DNA from: a virus
DNA length: 22,657 bases
Virus record (IMG/VR): IMGVR_UViG_3300014720_000199
Span: 1 to 22,657 of that record
Reading direction: 5' to 3' (one strand)
Shown piece by piece: positions 1 through 7,747 of the stretch. Within the stretch, counting starts at the first letter, position 1, and each line of letters opens with the position of its first letter. Position numbers and translations under genes: made by a program. The notes below the pieces were generated by a model that saw only the letters and a program-made list of their open reading frames with translations, did not search any database and was not told where the DNA came from.

Positions 1-1302
1 ATCCTGGCTCCGAACCATGCTCCGCAATCCAACGACATCAACTTCAACTACAAGGACGCTCTCCGTAAGCGTGTCGTGGCCCATGAGTACTGGGGCAACT
101 ACGACATCAACAAGAATGGGGAGCTGGTGCCCATCGTGGCAACCTGGGTTGAGGGCATCCTGGTTCGCCTGGAAGTCAACCCGTTCAAGGACGGCAAGCA
201 CCCGTTCGTCGTGGTTCCCTATATGCCGATCAAGCGGCAGGTCATGGGTGAGCCAGACGCTGAGCTTCTCGAGGACAATCAGAAGGTCCTGGGCGCCATC
301 ATGCGCGGTACGATTGATCTCCTGGGTCGATCGGCGAATGGGCAGCAGGGCTTTGCCAAGGGCATGCTCGACACCCTGAACAAGCGGCGTTTCGAGTCTG
401 GTCAGGACTACGAGTACAACCCGAACTTCACGCCGCAGACAGGCATTGTGGAGCACAAATATCCGGATATCCCACAGTCGGCCATGCTGATGATTGGGCT
501 ACAGAACCAGGAAGCAGAGGCTCTCACGGGTGTGAAAGCTTTTTCTGGTGGCCTGTCCGGAGATGCTTTCGGTGATGTTGCCACCGGCATCAAGGGCGTT
601 CTGGATGCTGCCTCGAAGAGGGAGATGGCGATCCTGCGTCGACTGGCGGCAGGCCTCGTGCTCATCGGCAAGAAGTTCATCTCCATGAACGCCGACCTTC
701 TCTCCGAGGAGGAGGTGGTTGCTGTCACCAACAGCGAATTCATCACCATCCGACGGACCGAGCTGTCCAGCGTGGCCGGCGAATTCGATCTGAAGGTGGA
801 CATTTCGACTGCGGAAATTGACCAGGCGAAATCCCAGGATCTGTCGTTCATGCTCCAGACCATGGGGCCCAAGGTGGATTTTTCGTTCACCCAGATGATC
901 CTGGCTGAGATCGCACGTCTGAAGCGCATGCCGGAACTCGAGCAGAAGCTTCTCTCGTTCAAACCCACACCGGATCCGATGCAGCAGCAGCTCATGCAGC
1001 TCCAGATCATGCGGGAGCAAAAGGAGATCGAGCGCATCGATTCCGAAATCGCACTCAACCAGGCCAAGGCCCAGAAGGAACTGGTTACCGCGGAGCAGGG
1101 TGCGCTGGATACGATTGAGCAGGAAACGGGTACTAAGCACGCTCGCGACATGCAGAAGCAGGTGGCTCAGTCCTCCGGCAACCAGAGTCTCGAGGTGACG
1201 AAGGCTCTGCTGAAGCCCCGCAAACCCGATGAAACCAAGCCAGCTATCGAGGCGGCTGCTGGTTTCAACGAGCTCATCAGATCACGGGATCAGGTAACCT
1301 GA
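1..1302 (+). CDS. Portal protein, C-terminal part (N4 gp59-like), cut by window start
   Basis: The frame is open from base 1 to a TGA at 1300-1302, giving the last 433 residues; the start lies upstream. The portal is the dodecameric ring at one head vertex through which DNA is packaged and ejected and to which the neck attaches. The visible part starts with a block typical of N4-like portals ([10 protein letters not shown], then a [10 protein letters not shown] strand pair and [11 protein letters not shown]). A helical middle follows, and from about visible residue 321 a Gln/Glu/Lys-rich helical tail ([12 protein letters not shown] onward) likely forms a coiled coil or crown. N4 gp59 is about 760 aa from memory, so roughly 330 residues should be missing. 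The position directly upstream of scaffold and capsid genes supports the call. No cysteine is visible. The family call is from recognition, not a search. Confidence 0.9.
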   Translation: MLAPNHAPQSNDINFNYKDALRKRVVAHEYWGNYDINKNGELVPIVATWVEGILVRLEVNPFKDGKHPFVVVPYMPIKRQVMGEPDAELLEDNQKVLGAIMRGTIDLLGRSANGQQGFAKGMLDTLNKRRFESGQDYEYNPNFTPQTGIVEHKYPDIPQSAMLMIGLQNQEAEALTGVKAFSGGLSGDAFGDVATGIKGVLDAASKREMAILRRLAAGLVLIGKKFISMNADLLSEEEVVAVTNSEFITIRRTELSSVAGEFDLKVDISTAEIDQAKSQDLSFMLQTMGPKVDFSFTQMILAEIARLKRMPELEQKLLSFKPTPDPMQQQLMQLQIMREQKEIERIDSEIALNQAKAQKELVTAEQGALDTIEQETGTKHARDMQKQVAQSSGNQSLEVTKALLKPRKPDETKPAIEAAAGFNELIRSRDQVT

Positions 1303-1309
1303 TTACCAA

Positions 1310-1330
1310 GATAATCGAGTCTAGATTATC
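1310..1330. repeat. GATAATC/GATTATC inverted repeat, copy 1
   Basis: Seven-base perfect inverted repeat (1310-1316 and 1324-1330) around a 7-base spacer, just after the portal stop. The same arms recur at 5016-5038 with a spacer of equal length and related sequence (GAGTCTA here, GACTTCT there). The GATAAT core resembles a sigma-70 -10 box. It is a candidate late promoter, operator or RNA hairpin; the sequence alone does not decide between them. Confidence 0.6.
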
Positions 1331-1344
1331 AAGAAGGGGTTGAC

Positions 1345-1382
1345 CCGACATTATCGTAGGCGATATGTCTATAATCGCCTAC
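1345..1382 (+). promoter_or_regulatory. Candidate late promoter with perfect TATAAT inside a hairpin
   Basis: TATAAT lies at 1370-1375, about 35 bases before the next start codon. The best -35 match is CCGACA at 1345-1350 with a long 19-base spacer; TTGACC at 1340-1345 is too far (24 bases). A 9-bp perfect hairpin (1356-1364 with 1374-1382, loop 1365-1373) overlaps the -10 box. N4 late promoters are known to be used by host sigma-70 polymerase helped by the phage single-strand binding protein and have poor -35 elements, which fits. It could instead be only an mRNA hairpin. Confidence 0.4.
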
Positions 1383-1409
1383 TAACCCACACGAAAATAG
1401 GGACTGATA

Positions 1410-1748
1410 ATGTCGGATCTTCAGGATCTCCAGCAGGGCATCAAGGATGCCGAAGAGCTCATCGGTCGTCGCAATACGGCGATCAGGTTGTCGACGAACC
1501 CGGACTTCAAGGAACTGTTCCTCGACGGCTACTTCCAGGAAGAGGCAGCTCGCCTGGTTCAGCTTTCGTCCGATCCTGCTCTCGACCCCATGCAGCGTGC
1601 CGACGCTCTGTCGATGGCCCAGGCCACCGGTCATGCCAAGCGCTACCTGTCCATGATGGTGCAGATGGGGGCCCATGCCGAGCGGGAACTCCCGGCCATG
1701 AACGAAGCTCTCGTCGAGCTGATGTCTGAAGCCGACGGAGACGAGTGA
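1410..1748 (+). CDS. Small conserved head-region protein (N4 gp58 position)
   Basis: 112-aa, all-helical-looking acidic protein. The ATG at 1410 has an AGGGA ribosome site at good distance. It begins with a short helix (DLQDLQQGIKDAEELI) followed by a block (NPDFKELFLDGYFQEEAARLV, shown here in pieces: NPDFKELFLDGY, then FQEEAARLV). I associate this pattern with small proteins encoded between portal and scaffold in many podoviruses. No biochemical role is known to me; a head-assembly or packaging accessory is an inference from position. The stop overlaps the start region of the scaffold-like gene (TGA at 1746-1748), so the two are probably translationally coupled. No cysteine, signal peptide or membrane segment. 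The gene is real with high confidence; the function is unknown. Confidence 0.8.
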   Translation: MSDLQDLQQGIKDAEELIGRRNTAIRLSTNPDFKELFLDGYFQEEAARLVQLSSDPALDPMQRADALSMAQATGHAKRYLSMMVQMGAHAERELPAMNEALVELMSEADGDE

Positions 1749-1753
1749 TCACC

Positions 1754-2998
1754 ATGGCCGGCGAAACCTCCACCGAAGACTACTTCGGGATGTCGGACGA
1801 CGACTTCCTGAAGATCAATTCTCCCCCGACGCCGGCCGAGTCGGATGTAGGCCAGCAGGAAACTGCTGGTGCCACTACCACCACGACTGAAGCCGGTACC
1901 AGCATCGAGCAGGGTGAGCAGCACGCTGAGACGGCGTCTGAGGGTGCTGAAAGCACCACCACCACTGATCCCACGACATCCACAGCTGCTGCAGCTGTCG
2001 AGGAAGACGGTGGACCCACCACCGATCGAGTAGAGGCCACCAAGGTAACCGGCGCTGACAAGGACCGGGGAAGTGATGCTTCTACTGGTTCCAAGGACAC
2101 GTCAGCCGCAGACGGCGACAACAAAGACGCTTCGAAGACAGAAGCCGCTGCCGATACGTCGACAGAGACGAAGGTCGACTTCGAGGGCTTCTTCAAGAAG
2201 GTCATGGCTCCGTTCAAGGCGAACGGACGAGAGATCAAGCTCGAGAGTCCGGAAGAAGCAATCCGTCTCATGCAGATGGGCGCCGGATACGGCCGCAAGC
2301 TCCAGGACCTTCAACCGGCGCTGAAGACCCTCCGCATGCTCGAGAAGAACGATCTGCTCGATGAGGGCCGGCTGTCGTTCCTCATCGACATTAATAACAA
2401 AAAGCCCGAGGCGATTAAGAAATTAATCGCTGAGTCGGGTATCGACCCCCTTGAATTGAATATCGGAGATAATGTAACTTACACTCCGACGAACCACTCT
2501 GTCAGTGACAAGGAGATGGCGCTTCATTCGGTTCTCAACGACGTGCAGTCGACTGAGGCCGGCCAGGAGACCATACGAGTTGTCAACCAGACGTGGGACC
2601 AAGAGAGCAAGTCTGTTCTCTGGGAGTCTCCCGAGCTTCTGAATGTCATCAATGCTCAGCGTGAAAATGGGGTCTATGACCGCATCACTGCTGAAGTGGA
2701 ACGACAGAAGCTCCTGGGTCAGATCCCACCGACGACGCCGTTCCTACAAGCCTACAAGCTCGCTGGAGATCATCTCTCCAAGCAGGCAACCCAGAGCTCG
2801 TCGGGAAGCACGACTTCCCAGCAGCCCCAAGTGGTCGCCGTTCGCACAGCAGCTCCGAAGGCCCAGGTTCAGAATGGCGAGAAGGCAGCAGCAGCGGCTT
2901 CCACCAAGACGGTAAGCCAGCGCTCAGCCCACGCAACCGTCAACCCGCTCGAGATGGCGGACGACGATTTTCTGAAAACGTTCAAGGGTCGTCTCTGA
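1754..2998 (+). CDS. Scaffold-like acidic protein (N4 gp57 position)
   Basis: 414 aa from the ATG at 1754. A GTG at 1745 overlapping the previous stop (GTGA) would add three residues. I prefer ATG because GAGTGAT just upstream can pair with the 16S tail, whereas GGAG sits only 4 bases from the GTG; this is not settled. Residues 25-135 are a Thr/Ala/Ser/Glu/Asp-rich low-complexity segment, then comes a helical core (FEGFFKKVMAPFKANG, EEAIRLMQMGAGYGRKLQDL) and a Ser/Gln/Ala-rich tail. The location directly before capsid, acidity and disorder fit an internal scaffold, though some N4-like annotations use other names. M-S-DDDFLK at residues 13-20 recurs as M-A-DDDFLK at 401-408 near the C-terminus. 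Residues around 215-240 are encoded by an AT-rich stretch with unusual codons for this genome (TTA, AAA, ATT) that forms a strong hairpin. Confidence 0.75.
   Translation: MAGETSTEDYFGMSDDDFLKINSPPTPAESDVGQQETAGATTTTTEAGTSIEQGEQHAETASEGAESTTTTDPTTSTAAAAVEEDGGPTTDRVEATKVTGADKDRGSDASTGSKDTSAADGDNKDASKTEAAADTSTETKVDFEGFFKKVMAPFKANGREIKLESPEEAIRLMQMGAGYGRKLQDLQPALKTLRMLEKNDLLDEGRLSFLIDINNKKPEAIKKLIAESGIDPLELNIGDNVTYTPTNHSVSDKEMALHSVLNDVQSTEAGQETIRVVNQTWDQESKSVLWESPELLNVINAQRENGVYDRITAEVERQKLLGQIPPTTPFLQAYKLAGDHLSKQATQSSSGSTTSQQPQVVAVRTAAPKAQVQNGEKAAAAASTKTVSQRSAHATVNPLEMADDDFLKTFKGRL
2405..2439 (+). other. Intragenic hairpin with GAAA tetraloop
   Basis: Within the scaffold-like gene, GCGATTAA (2411-2418) and TTAATCGC (2423-2430) form a perfect 8-bp stem closed by a GAAA tetraloop. 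After an asymmetric internal loop, CCCGA (2405-2409) pairs with TCGGG (2435-2439). No T-run follows, so it is not a standard terminator. Local base composition is much more AT-rich than the flanks. The role is unknown: translational pause, mRNA stability or processing are possible. Confidence 0.55.
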
Positions 2999-3023
2999 TC
3001 CTTGACTGGGGATTTTCTTCAAA

Positions 3024-4226
3024 ATGCTGAACTACAACGCTCCCACCCAGACCAACGCGGGTACCGCGTCGGACATCGACGGATCCGGCTCCGGCCAGAT
3101 GAACACCTTCTTCTGGCTGAAGAAGGCCCTCATCGAGGCACGCAAGGAGCAGTACTTCATGCCCCTCGCCAGCGCCGTCAACATGCCCAAGCACTATGGC
3201 AAGACCATCAAGGTCTTCGAGTATGTTCCGCTCCTCGACGAGCGCAACATCAATGACCAGGGCATCGACGCTTCGGGCGCCACGATCAGCGACGGCAATC
3301 TGTACGGTTCGTCCAAGGACATCGGCACCATCACCAGCAAGCTTCCGGTTCTGACCGAGAACGGCGGTCGTGTGAACCGTGTCGGCTTCACTCGTATCTC
3401 CCGTGAAGGCTCCCTGAGCAAGTTCGGCTTCTTCACCGAGTTCACGGCCGAGTCGATGGACTTCGACTCCGACGACATGCTGATGGATCACCTGAGCCGC
3501 GAGCTCATGAACGGCGCCGTCCAGATCACCGAGGCCATCCTCCAGAAGGATCTGCTGACCAATGCCGGCGTCATCCTGTACGCTGGTGAGGCCACCACGA
3601 ACGGCACCATCACTGGTGAAGGCGCGGATCCGTCGGTCGTGACGTATGCCGATCTCCAGCGCATGGATCAGCTGCTCACGGACAACCGCACCCCGAAGCA
3701 GACCAAGATCATCACCGGCTCCCGTCTGGTCGACACCAAGACCCTCCCGGCCGCTCGTGTGATGTTCATTGGTTCGGAACTGACTCCCCTGGTGAAGGGC
3801 CTCGAGGACACCTTCGGCAATCCGGCCTTCATCCCGGTTCAGCAGTACGGTGACGCCGGCACGATCCTGAACGGCGAGATCGGCACCGTCGATGCTTTCC
3901 GTATCGTGCAGGTCCCCGAGATGCTGCACTGGGCTGGCGTCGGTGCTGGCGAAACCGTGGCCAATCTGGGCTACCGTGCGACCAGCGACCACTACGACGT
4001 GTTCCCCATGCTGGTCGTCGGCGACGACTCGTTCTCGACGATCGGCTTCCAGACCGATGGCAAGACCGTAAAGTTCTCGGTCATGACCAAGATGCCTGGC
4101 AAGGAGACCGCCGATCGCAACGATCCGTATGGCGAGACCGGGTTCAGCTCGATCAAGTGGTACTACGGTATCCTGATCAAGCGTCCCGAGCGCATCGGCC
4201 TCATCAAGACCGTCGCACCGATCTGA
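3024..4226 (+). CDS. Major capsid protein (N4 gp56-like)
   Basis: 400 aa, close to the length of N4 gp56. It is the HK97-fold subunit of the icosahedral shell. The start [11 protein letters not shown], followed by [17 protein letters not shown] and [14 protein letters not shown], is characteristic of N4-like capsid proteins as I know them. The N-terminal part contacts scaffold; the middle ([15 protein letters not shown]) matches the long spine-helix and E-loop region expected of this fold; the C-terminus ([15 protein letters not shown]) ends in the usual axial beta segment. No cysteine was seen. The ribosome site is weak (TGGGGA about 11 bases upstream) for such an abundant protein, so expression may depend on the promoter or on coupling. 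A strong intrinsic terminator follows directly, as expected for a highly expressed unit. Codon use is strongly biased to C/G third positions. Confidence 0.95.
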   Translation: MLNYNAPTQTNAGTASDIDGSGSGQMNTFFWLKKALIEARKEQYFMPLASAVNMPKHYGKTIKVFEYVPLLDERNINDQGIDASGATISDGNLYGSSKDIGTITSKLPVLTENGGRVNRVGFTRISREGSLSKFGFFTEFTAESMDFDSDDMLMDHLSRELMNGAVQITEAILQKDLLTNAGVILYAGEATTNGTITGEGADPSVVTYADLQRMDQLLTDNRTPKQTKIITGSRLVDTKTLPAARVMFIGSELTPLVKGLEDTFGNPAFIPVQQYGDAGTILNGEIGTVDAFRIVQVPEMLHWAGVGAGETVANLGYRATSDHYDVFPMLVVGDDSFSTIGFQTDGKTVKFSVMTKMPGKETADRNDPYGETGFSSIKWYYGILIKRPERIGLIKTVAPI

Positions 4227-4247
4227 TCGGTGATGGTCTGAGCCAGC

Positions 4248-4283
4248 AAGGGGAGGGGGAGACAGCTCCTCCTCCCCTTTTTT
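4248..4283 (+). terminator. Strong rho-independent terminator after capsid gene
   Basis: A 14-bp stem pairs 4248-4261 with 4266-4279 (one G-T pair at 4257/4270), closed by the loop ACAG (4262-4265). It is followed by a T tract (4278-4283, then CTT). It lies 22 bases after the capsid stop and before the next gene, which has its own ribosome site. It probably limits read-through so that capsid outnumbers the downstream virion proteins. Confidence 0.93.
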
Positions 4284-4326
4284 CTTCAACGCATACGCCC
4301 TCAAAAAGAGACCCAAGGAAAACACT

Positions 4327-5016
4327 ATGACCACCAATTCGACCGACGGCCTGTTCAACAATCTGCTGAAGCCGAAAGAGAACCAGGATCCGAACATCGA
4401 CACGTCCGGCGAGACCGCAGAGAATTCTGATCCGGCTTCCGAGCTGAACATGCTGAAGAACCGGGCCCGGCTGATGGGTATCTCGTTCTCGAACAACATC
4501 GGCATCGAGTCGCTGAAGGCTCGCATCCAGGCCCGTCTCGAGGGCGAAGCCAAGGAAGAAGAGGCCAAGGAAGAGCCCGAGATCCAGGAGGAGCCTGTGA
4601 ATTCCGCGCCGGCTGTCCAGGCCTCGGCTGCCGTCACGCGCAAGAGCAAGCGCCAGAAGATGTACGCCGAGCAGATGAAGCTCGTTCGGGTCCGGATCAC
4701 CAACCTCAATCCGAGCAAGAAGGATCTTCCGGGTGAGATCTTCACCTTCGCCAACAAGGTGCTGGGGGCGGTCCGCAAGTTCGTGCCCTATGGTGAGGTC
4801 ACCGAGAAGGGGTACCACATCCCCTACTGTATCTACACCCAGCTCAAGGAGCGCGAGTTCGTCAACATCAAGACGCGCAAGGACAGCCATGGTCGAACGA
4901 TCGTGGAGTCGTCCATGAGCCGTGAGTTCGCTCTGGAAGTGCTCCCTTCCCTGACGAAGGCCGAACTCGCCAGTCTAGCGGCTCAGCAGGCTGCCGCGGA
5001 CGGCATGTCGTCGTAA
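4327..5016 (+). CDS. Capsid-adjacent virion protein with HeH/LEM-like motif (N4 gp55 position)
   Basis: 229 aa; AAGGA sits 7 bases before the ATG. Three parts are visible. A short acidic, probably disordered N-terminus (1-37). A helix-extended-loop-helix pattern at about 38-76 (LKNRARLMGI, then SLKARIQARLEGE), as in HeH/LEM or SAP-like motifs used by phage head proteins for docking. After a Glu-rich linker, a C-terminal domain from about 117 (VRVRITNLNPSKKDLPGEIF, KFVPYGEVTEKGYHIPYCIY, ending in the LPSLTKAELASLA helix). I recognise this C-terminal pattern as a conserved protein next to capsid genes in several podovirus groups, with no firm function. It holds the only cysteine in the protein. 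The gene lies just after the capsid terminator, so it is transcribed by read-through or from a promoter I did not find. A structural or head-completion role is inferred from position. Confidence 0.78.
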   Translation: MTTNSTDGLFNNLLKPKENQDPNIDTSGETAENSDPASELNMLKNRARLMGISFSNNIGIESLKARIQARLEGEAKEEEAKEEPEIQEEPVNSAPAVQASAAVTRKSKRQKMYAEQMKLVRVRITNLNPSKKDLPGEIFTFANKVLGAVRKFVPYGEVTEKGYHIPYCIYTQLKEREFVNIKTRKDSHGRTIVESSMSREFALEVLPSLTKAELASLAAQQAAADGMSS

Positions 5017-5038
5017 GATAATCGACTTCTGATTATCT
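5016..5038. repeat. GATAATC/GATTATC inverted repeat, copy 2
   Basis: AGATAATC (5016-5023) and GATTATCT (5031-5038) are perfect 8-base inverted arms around a 7-base spacer (GACTTCT). The copy overlaps the last base of the preceding stop codon and ends 17 bases before the next ATG. It shares arm sequence and spacer length with the copy at 1310-1330. A GATAAT -10-like core is present. Candidate late promoter or operator for the 54-53-52 gene group. Confidence 0.6.
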
Positions 5039-5055
5039 AGTTAATGGAGTAGACG

Positions 5056-5661
5056 ATGCCCGTACCGGTAAAGCTTGCAGTCACCGACCTGACCACCGGA
5101 GTTGTTGCCGGTACGGGCCTGTTCGACAAACTGATGGTGAGCCTCACGGCTCATCTTCAGGTCGAATACCAGGCCAATCGCATCTCCGGGGCTGAGTACA
5201 CCAAGGCCTACATCGCCGTGGTTACCGCGGCCCTTCAGACGGCATCTCAGTTTCTTGTTGCAGCTGACCAGACATACTGGGCAGCGCTGAAAGCGGCTAC
5301 TGAGAACGACAATCTGGTGATCCAGGGCCAGAACCTGGAGTTCACCAGGGACAACCTGCTTCCGGCCCAGGAAGCCCTGCTGCTCGAGCAGACCGAAGTG
5401 CAGCGAGCTCAGACACTGAACACCCGCACTGATGGCGTCACCACCGTGGCTGGTGCGGTTGGAAAGCAGAAGGATCTCTACACTCAGCAGATTGCTTCGT
5501 ATCAGCGGGATGCCGAGACCAAGGTGGCCAAGATTTTCTCTGATGCCTGGATCACCCAGAAGACGATCGACGAGGGGCTGACCGCTCCTACGCAGTTCAC
5601 CAACACCGAGATCAACGAGGTGCTTCTGGCTATTCGTGCCGCGAATAGTCTCGGCAGCTAA
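5056..5661 (+). CDS. Virion protein, head-tail connector candidate (N4 gp54 position)
   Basis: 201 aa; TGGAG lies about 8 bases before the ATG. The protein is largely helical: a beta-like N-terminus (VPVKLAVTDLTTG), two long helices (LFDKLMVSLTAHLQVEYQAN; AYIAVVTAALQTASQFLVAA), then a Gln/Glu-rich helical hairpin (DNLLPAQEALLLEQTEVQRA) and a conserved-looking C-terminus (YQRDAETKVAKIFSDAWITQ). I recognise this pattern from phage structural proteins found after the capsid gene; in N4 the gp54 position is a virion protein. A head-to-tail adaptor or 'ear' role is an inference from size, helicity and place in the operon. No cysteine or membrane helix. It is preceded by the inverted repeat at 5016-5038 and followed 15 bases later by the next gene. 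Confidence 0.72.
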   Translation: MPVPVKLAVTDLTTGVVAGTGLFDKLMVSLTAHLQVEYQANRISGAEYTKAYIAVVTAALQTASQFLVAADQTYWAALKAATENDNLVIQGQNLEFTRDNLLPAQEALLLEQTEVQRAQTLNTRTDGVTTVAGAVGKQKDLYTQQIASYQRDAETKVAKIFSDAWITQKTIDEGLTAPTQFTNTEINEVLLAIRAANSLGS

Positions 5662-5676
5662 GCTGGAGGGCCTACC

Positions 5677-7734
5677 GTGGCCTCGGAAGTCGCAGTCGCC
5701 TCGGTGGTCTACAACATGGCCGGTGGTCCGGAAAACCGTCCGGACTACCTTAAGGCTTTGACTGTTCAGCAGGTTTTCTCCAAAGCCAGTGACAGCATGG
5801 GCAGCGCCATTACCCAGGGCATGCTCAAGGGTCCAGCGTTCCGCATGCGGAACTTCTATAACTGGGCCACCAATCCAGCCAACTTTGACGAGATTGGTCT
5901 TCCCTCTGGTTCCATCCAGTCGGACGAGCCTCCTGACGAGGCTGTGGTTGCCGCAGCAGTTCCTCAAGAGATTGGAGATGTCGTCACGATCGATACCCTG
6001 AGCATCGATCTGGCTGATCCAGCTTACTGGGCGGAGCGTTGGATCCTGGAGAACCGACCCACCGATATTGCGTTGGACTGGAGCTATGCGATCGATGACG
6101 CGGGTGACTACATCACGATCGTTTTCCCGGATGGTTCCCCGACCCCTCTCATCGAGGTAATCCCGGCGACTCTGCCGACCTTCAATGCAAGCGGCTACTA
6201 CATCTACGCCAGGTACACCCTGTCGACGTCTCCGACCGTCGATCGATTGTTCATCTATGGCGTAGGTGATGGCAACCAAGACCTGGACGACCTGATCTCA
6301 TCCTCAGTGAGCTATGGCTCGTTCTTTCCGTTCATCCCGATCCGACTGAACAACCAGTTCCTCTCGGAGAGCTACCTTCCTGATGCTTACGCCCAGACGA
6401 CCCGGGCCTACCGCAAAGTCATGGATGGAGCCAAGATTTCGGATCTTGTCGAGCTGCTCGAGACCAATCCGTCTTTGGATGACATTGACCATGCCTGCAT
6501 CATGTTTGGCGTCTCGTTGAACGTGCAGGACAACGCCAGCCGGCGGTACCTCTACAACTTCTTCAAGAGCCTCCGGGATATTCAGATCGGCGGGCCTACG
6601 ACCACGTCCCTGGCATCTCAGAATATCGTCACGATTAAGGGCCAAACCTCGGTATCGTCTTTCTATGACATCCGGCTCAGTTGGCGATATTTTTCGGAGA
6701 CAACCGGCAGTGGCCTGGGAAAGGTCGACGCTGATGTGGGTGAGTTCTGGTTCCAGAAAAACGGGACCGTCTCCTCTGGTAGCAAGACCTACGAGAAGCT
6801 GCGCCTCTATTGGCAGGAAACCGACTCGACTTATCGGTACCTCGAGCTGGTTGGGTTCTTCCACTACAACTACGTCTACGGCTCGAAGCGCGTAGAAATT
6901 AGCGCCTTCTCAGCAATTGACGACACCGAGGAGTCGGGCTTCGTGGTTCCGCTCCACTACGATGTGTGGCGAGAGACTTCCCTGATAAGCACGTCTCAGG
7001 TGGCCACGGCTTGCACGTTCATCGTCTTCAACTGCTACGAGGTGCACAAGACCCAATGGTGGGAGACCGGCATCTTCAGGATCTTCCTGGTGATTGTCAT
7101 AGCAGTGGTGAGCGTGTTGTTCACGGGGGGTGCTGGATTTGGTCTGCTCGGGGCTCACCTGGCTCTAGGTACCGCCTTGGGCTTCACCGGCATGACGGCA
7201 GCGATTGTTGGTGCCGTTGTGAACGCCCTGGCCGCCATGATCCTGATATCGCTGTTGGACACGGTCTTGAAGCCTCTGGGCCCCATGGCTCCGGTGATTG
7301 CCGCGGTACTGATGTTTGTCATTGGCCAGGCCGCCGGATCTTTCGTCTCCGCGGGTACTCTGACTGTAAACTGGGGGGATCTGCTTCGAGCAGACAACCT
7401 TCTCGCCATGACAAGTGCTGTTGGGCAGGGGTTCACTGGTCAGATCAACGCGGGGACGCTGCAGCTCCAGGACAAGTCCGTCGATTATCTCAATAAGGCC
7501 AAGGCAGAAACTACGAAAATTCAGCAAGCACTTTTCGAGGAATTCGGTTATGGTAGCTGGGTCATTGACCCTCTGTCACTTACCGAAGCCTTGAACAAGG
7601 ACCTGGTGGCAGAGAGCTCCGCAACTTTCCTGACCCGGACTTTGATGACCGGAAGCGAGATTGCCGAGATGTCCCGGGAGCTCCTCTACGACTTCCCGAC
7701 CTACAGCCTAAAGCTTCCGGACGCATTCACGTAA
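5677..7734 (+). CDS. Large virion protein with hydrophobic membrane-type block (N4 gp53 position)
   Basis: 685 aa with a GTG start supported by an excellent GGAGGG ribosome site (5665-5670) 6 bases upstream and by lack of a better ATG. Residues 1-60 (KALTVQQVFSKASDSMGSAI, GPAFRMRNFYNWA) are helical. Residues 70-460 look like a mostly beta domain rich in Tyr, Ser and Asp. From about 466 to 560 there are several long apolar stretches (IFRIFLVIVIAVVSVLF, TGMTAAIVGAVVNALAAMIL, MAPVIAAVLMFVIGQAA) rich in Gly and Ala. The C-terminal 120 residues are again soluble. This is one of the few proteins in the run with cysteines (three, all before the apolar block). It matches the N4 gp53 position; the exact role is unknown to me. 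The apolar block suggests contact with a host membrane during ejection, or a buried helical plug. This is inference. Confidence 0.72.
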   Translation: MASEVAVASVVYNMAGGPENRPDYLKALTVQQVFSKASDSMGSAITQGMLKGPAFRMRNFYNWATNPANFDEIGLPSGSIQSDEPPDEAVVAAAVPQEIGDVVTIDTLSIDLADPAYWAERWILENRPTDIALDWSYAIDDAGDYITIVFPDGSPTPLIEVIPATLPTFNASGYYIYARYTLSTSPTVDRLFIYGVGDGNQDLDDLISSSVSYGSFFPFIPIRLNNQFLSESYLPDAYAQTTRAYRKVMDGAKISDLVELLETNPSLDDIDHACIMFGVSLNVQDNASRRYLYNFFKSLRDIQIGGPTTTSLASQNIVTIKGQTSVSSFYDIRLSWRYFSETTGSGLGKVDADVGEFWFQKNGTVSSGSKTYEKLRLYWQETDSTYRYLELVGFFHYNYVYGSKRVEISAFSAIDDTEESGFVVPLHYDVWRETSLISTSQVATACTFIVFNCYEVHKTQWWETGIFRIFLVIVIAVVSVLFTGGAGFGLLGAHLALGTALGFTGMTAAIVGAVVNALAAMILISLLDTVLKPLGPMAPVIAAVLMFVIGQAAGSFVSAGTLTVNWGDLLRADNLLAMTSAVGQGFTGQINAGTLQLQDKSVDYLNKAKAETTKIQQALFEEFGYGSWVIDPLSLTEALNKDLVAESSATFLTRTLMTGSEIAEMSRELLYDFPTYSLKLPDAFT

Positions 7735-7747
7735 ATAGGGGTGACCC

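Noticed and set aside
2982-4778. 598-codon open frame on the minus strand opposite capsid and its neighbour
   Set aside because: It is antisense to secure genes, crosses the capsid terminator, has no ribosome site, and its composition is what C/G-ending codons give on the opposite strand.
5041-6279. 412-codon minus-strand open frame
   Set aside because: It lies opposite two well-supported genes and is explained by strong third-position bias; no domain pattern recognised.
6966-7496. 176-codon plus-strand frame inside the 685-aa gene
   Set aside because: Alternative frame over the apolar block; Gly/Arg/His-rich translation typical of a frame-shifted GC-rich gene.
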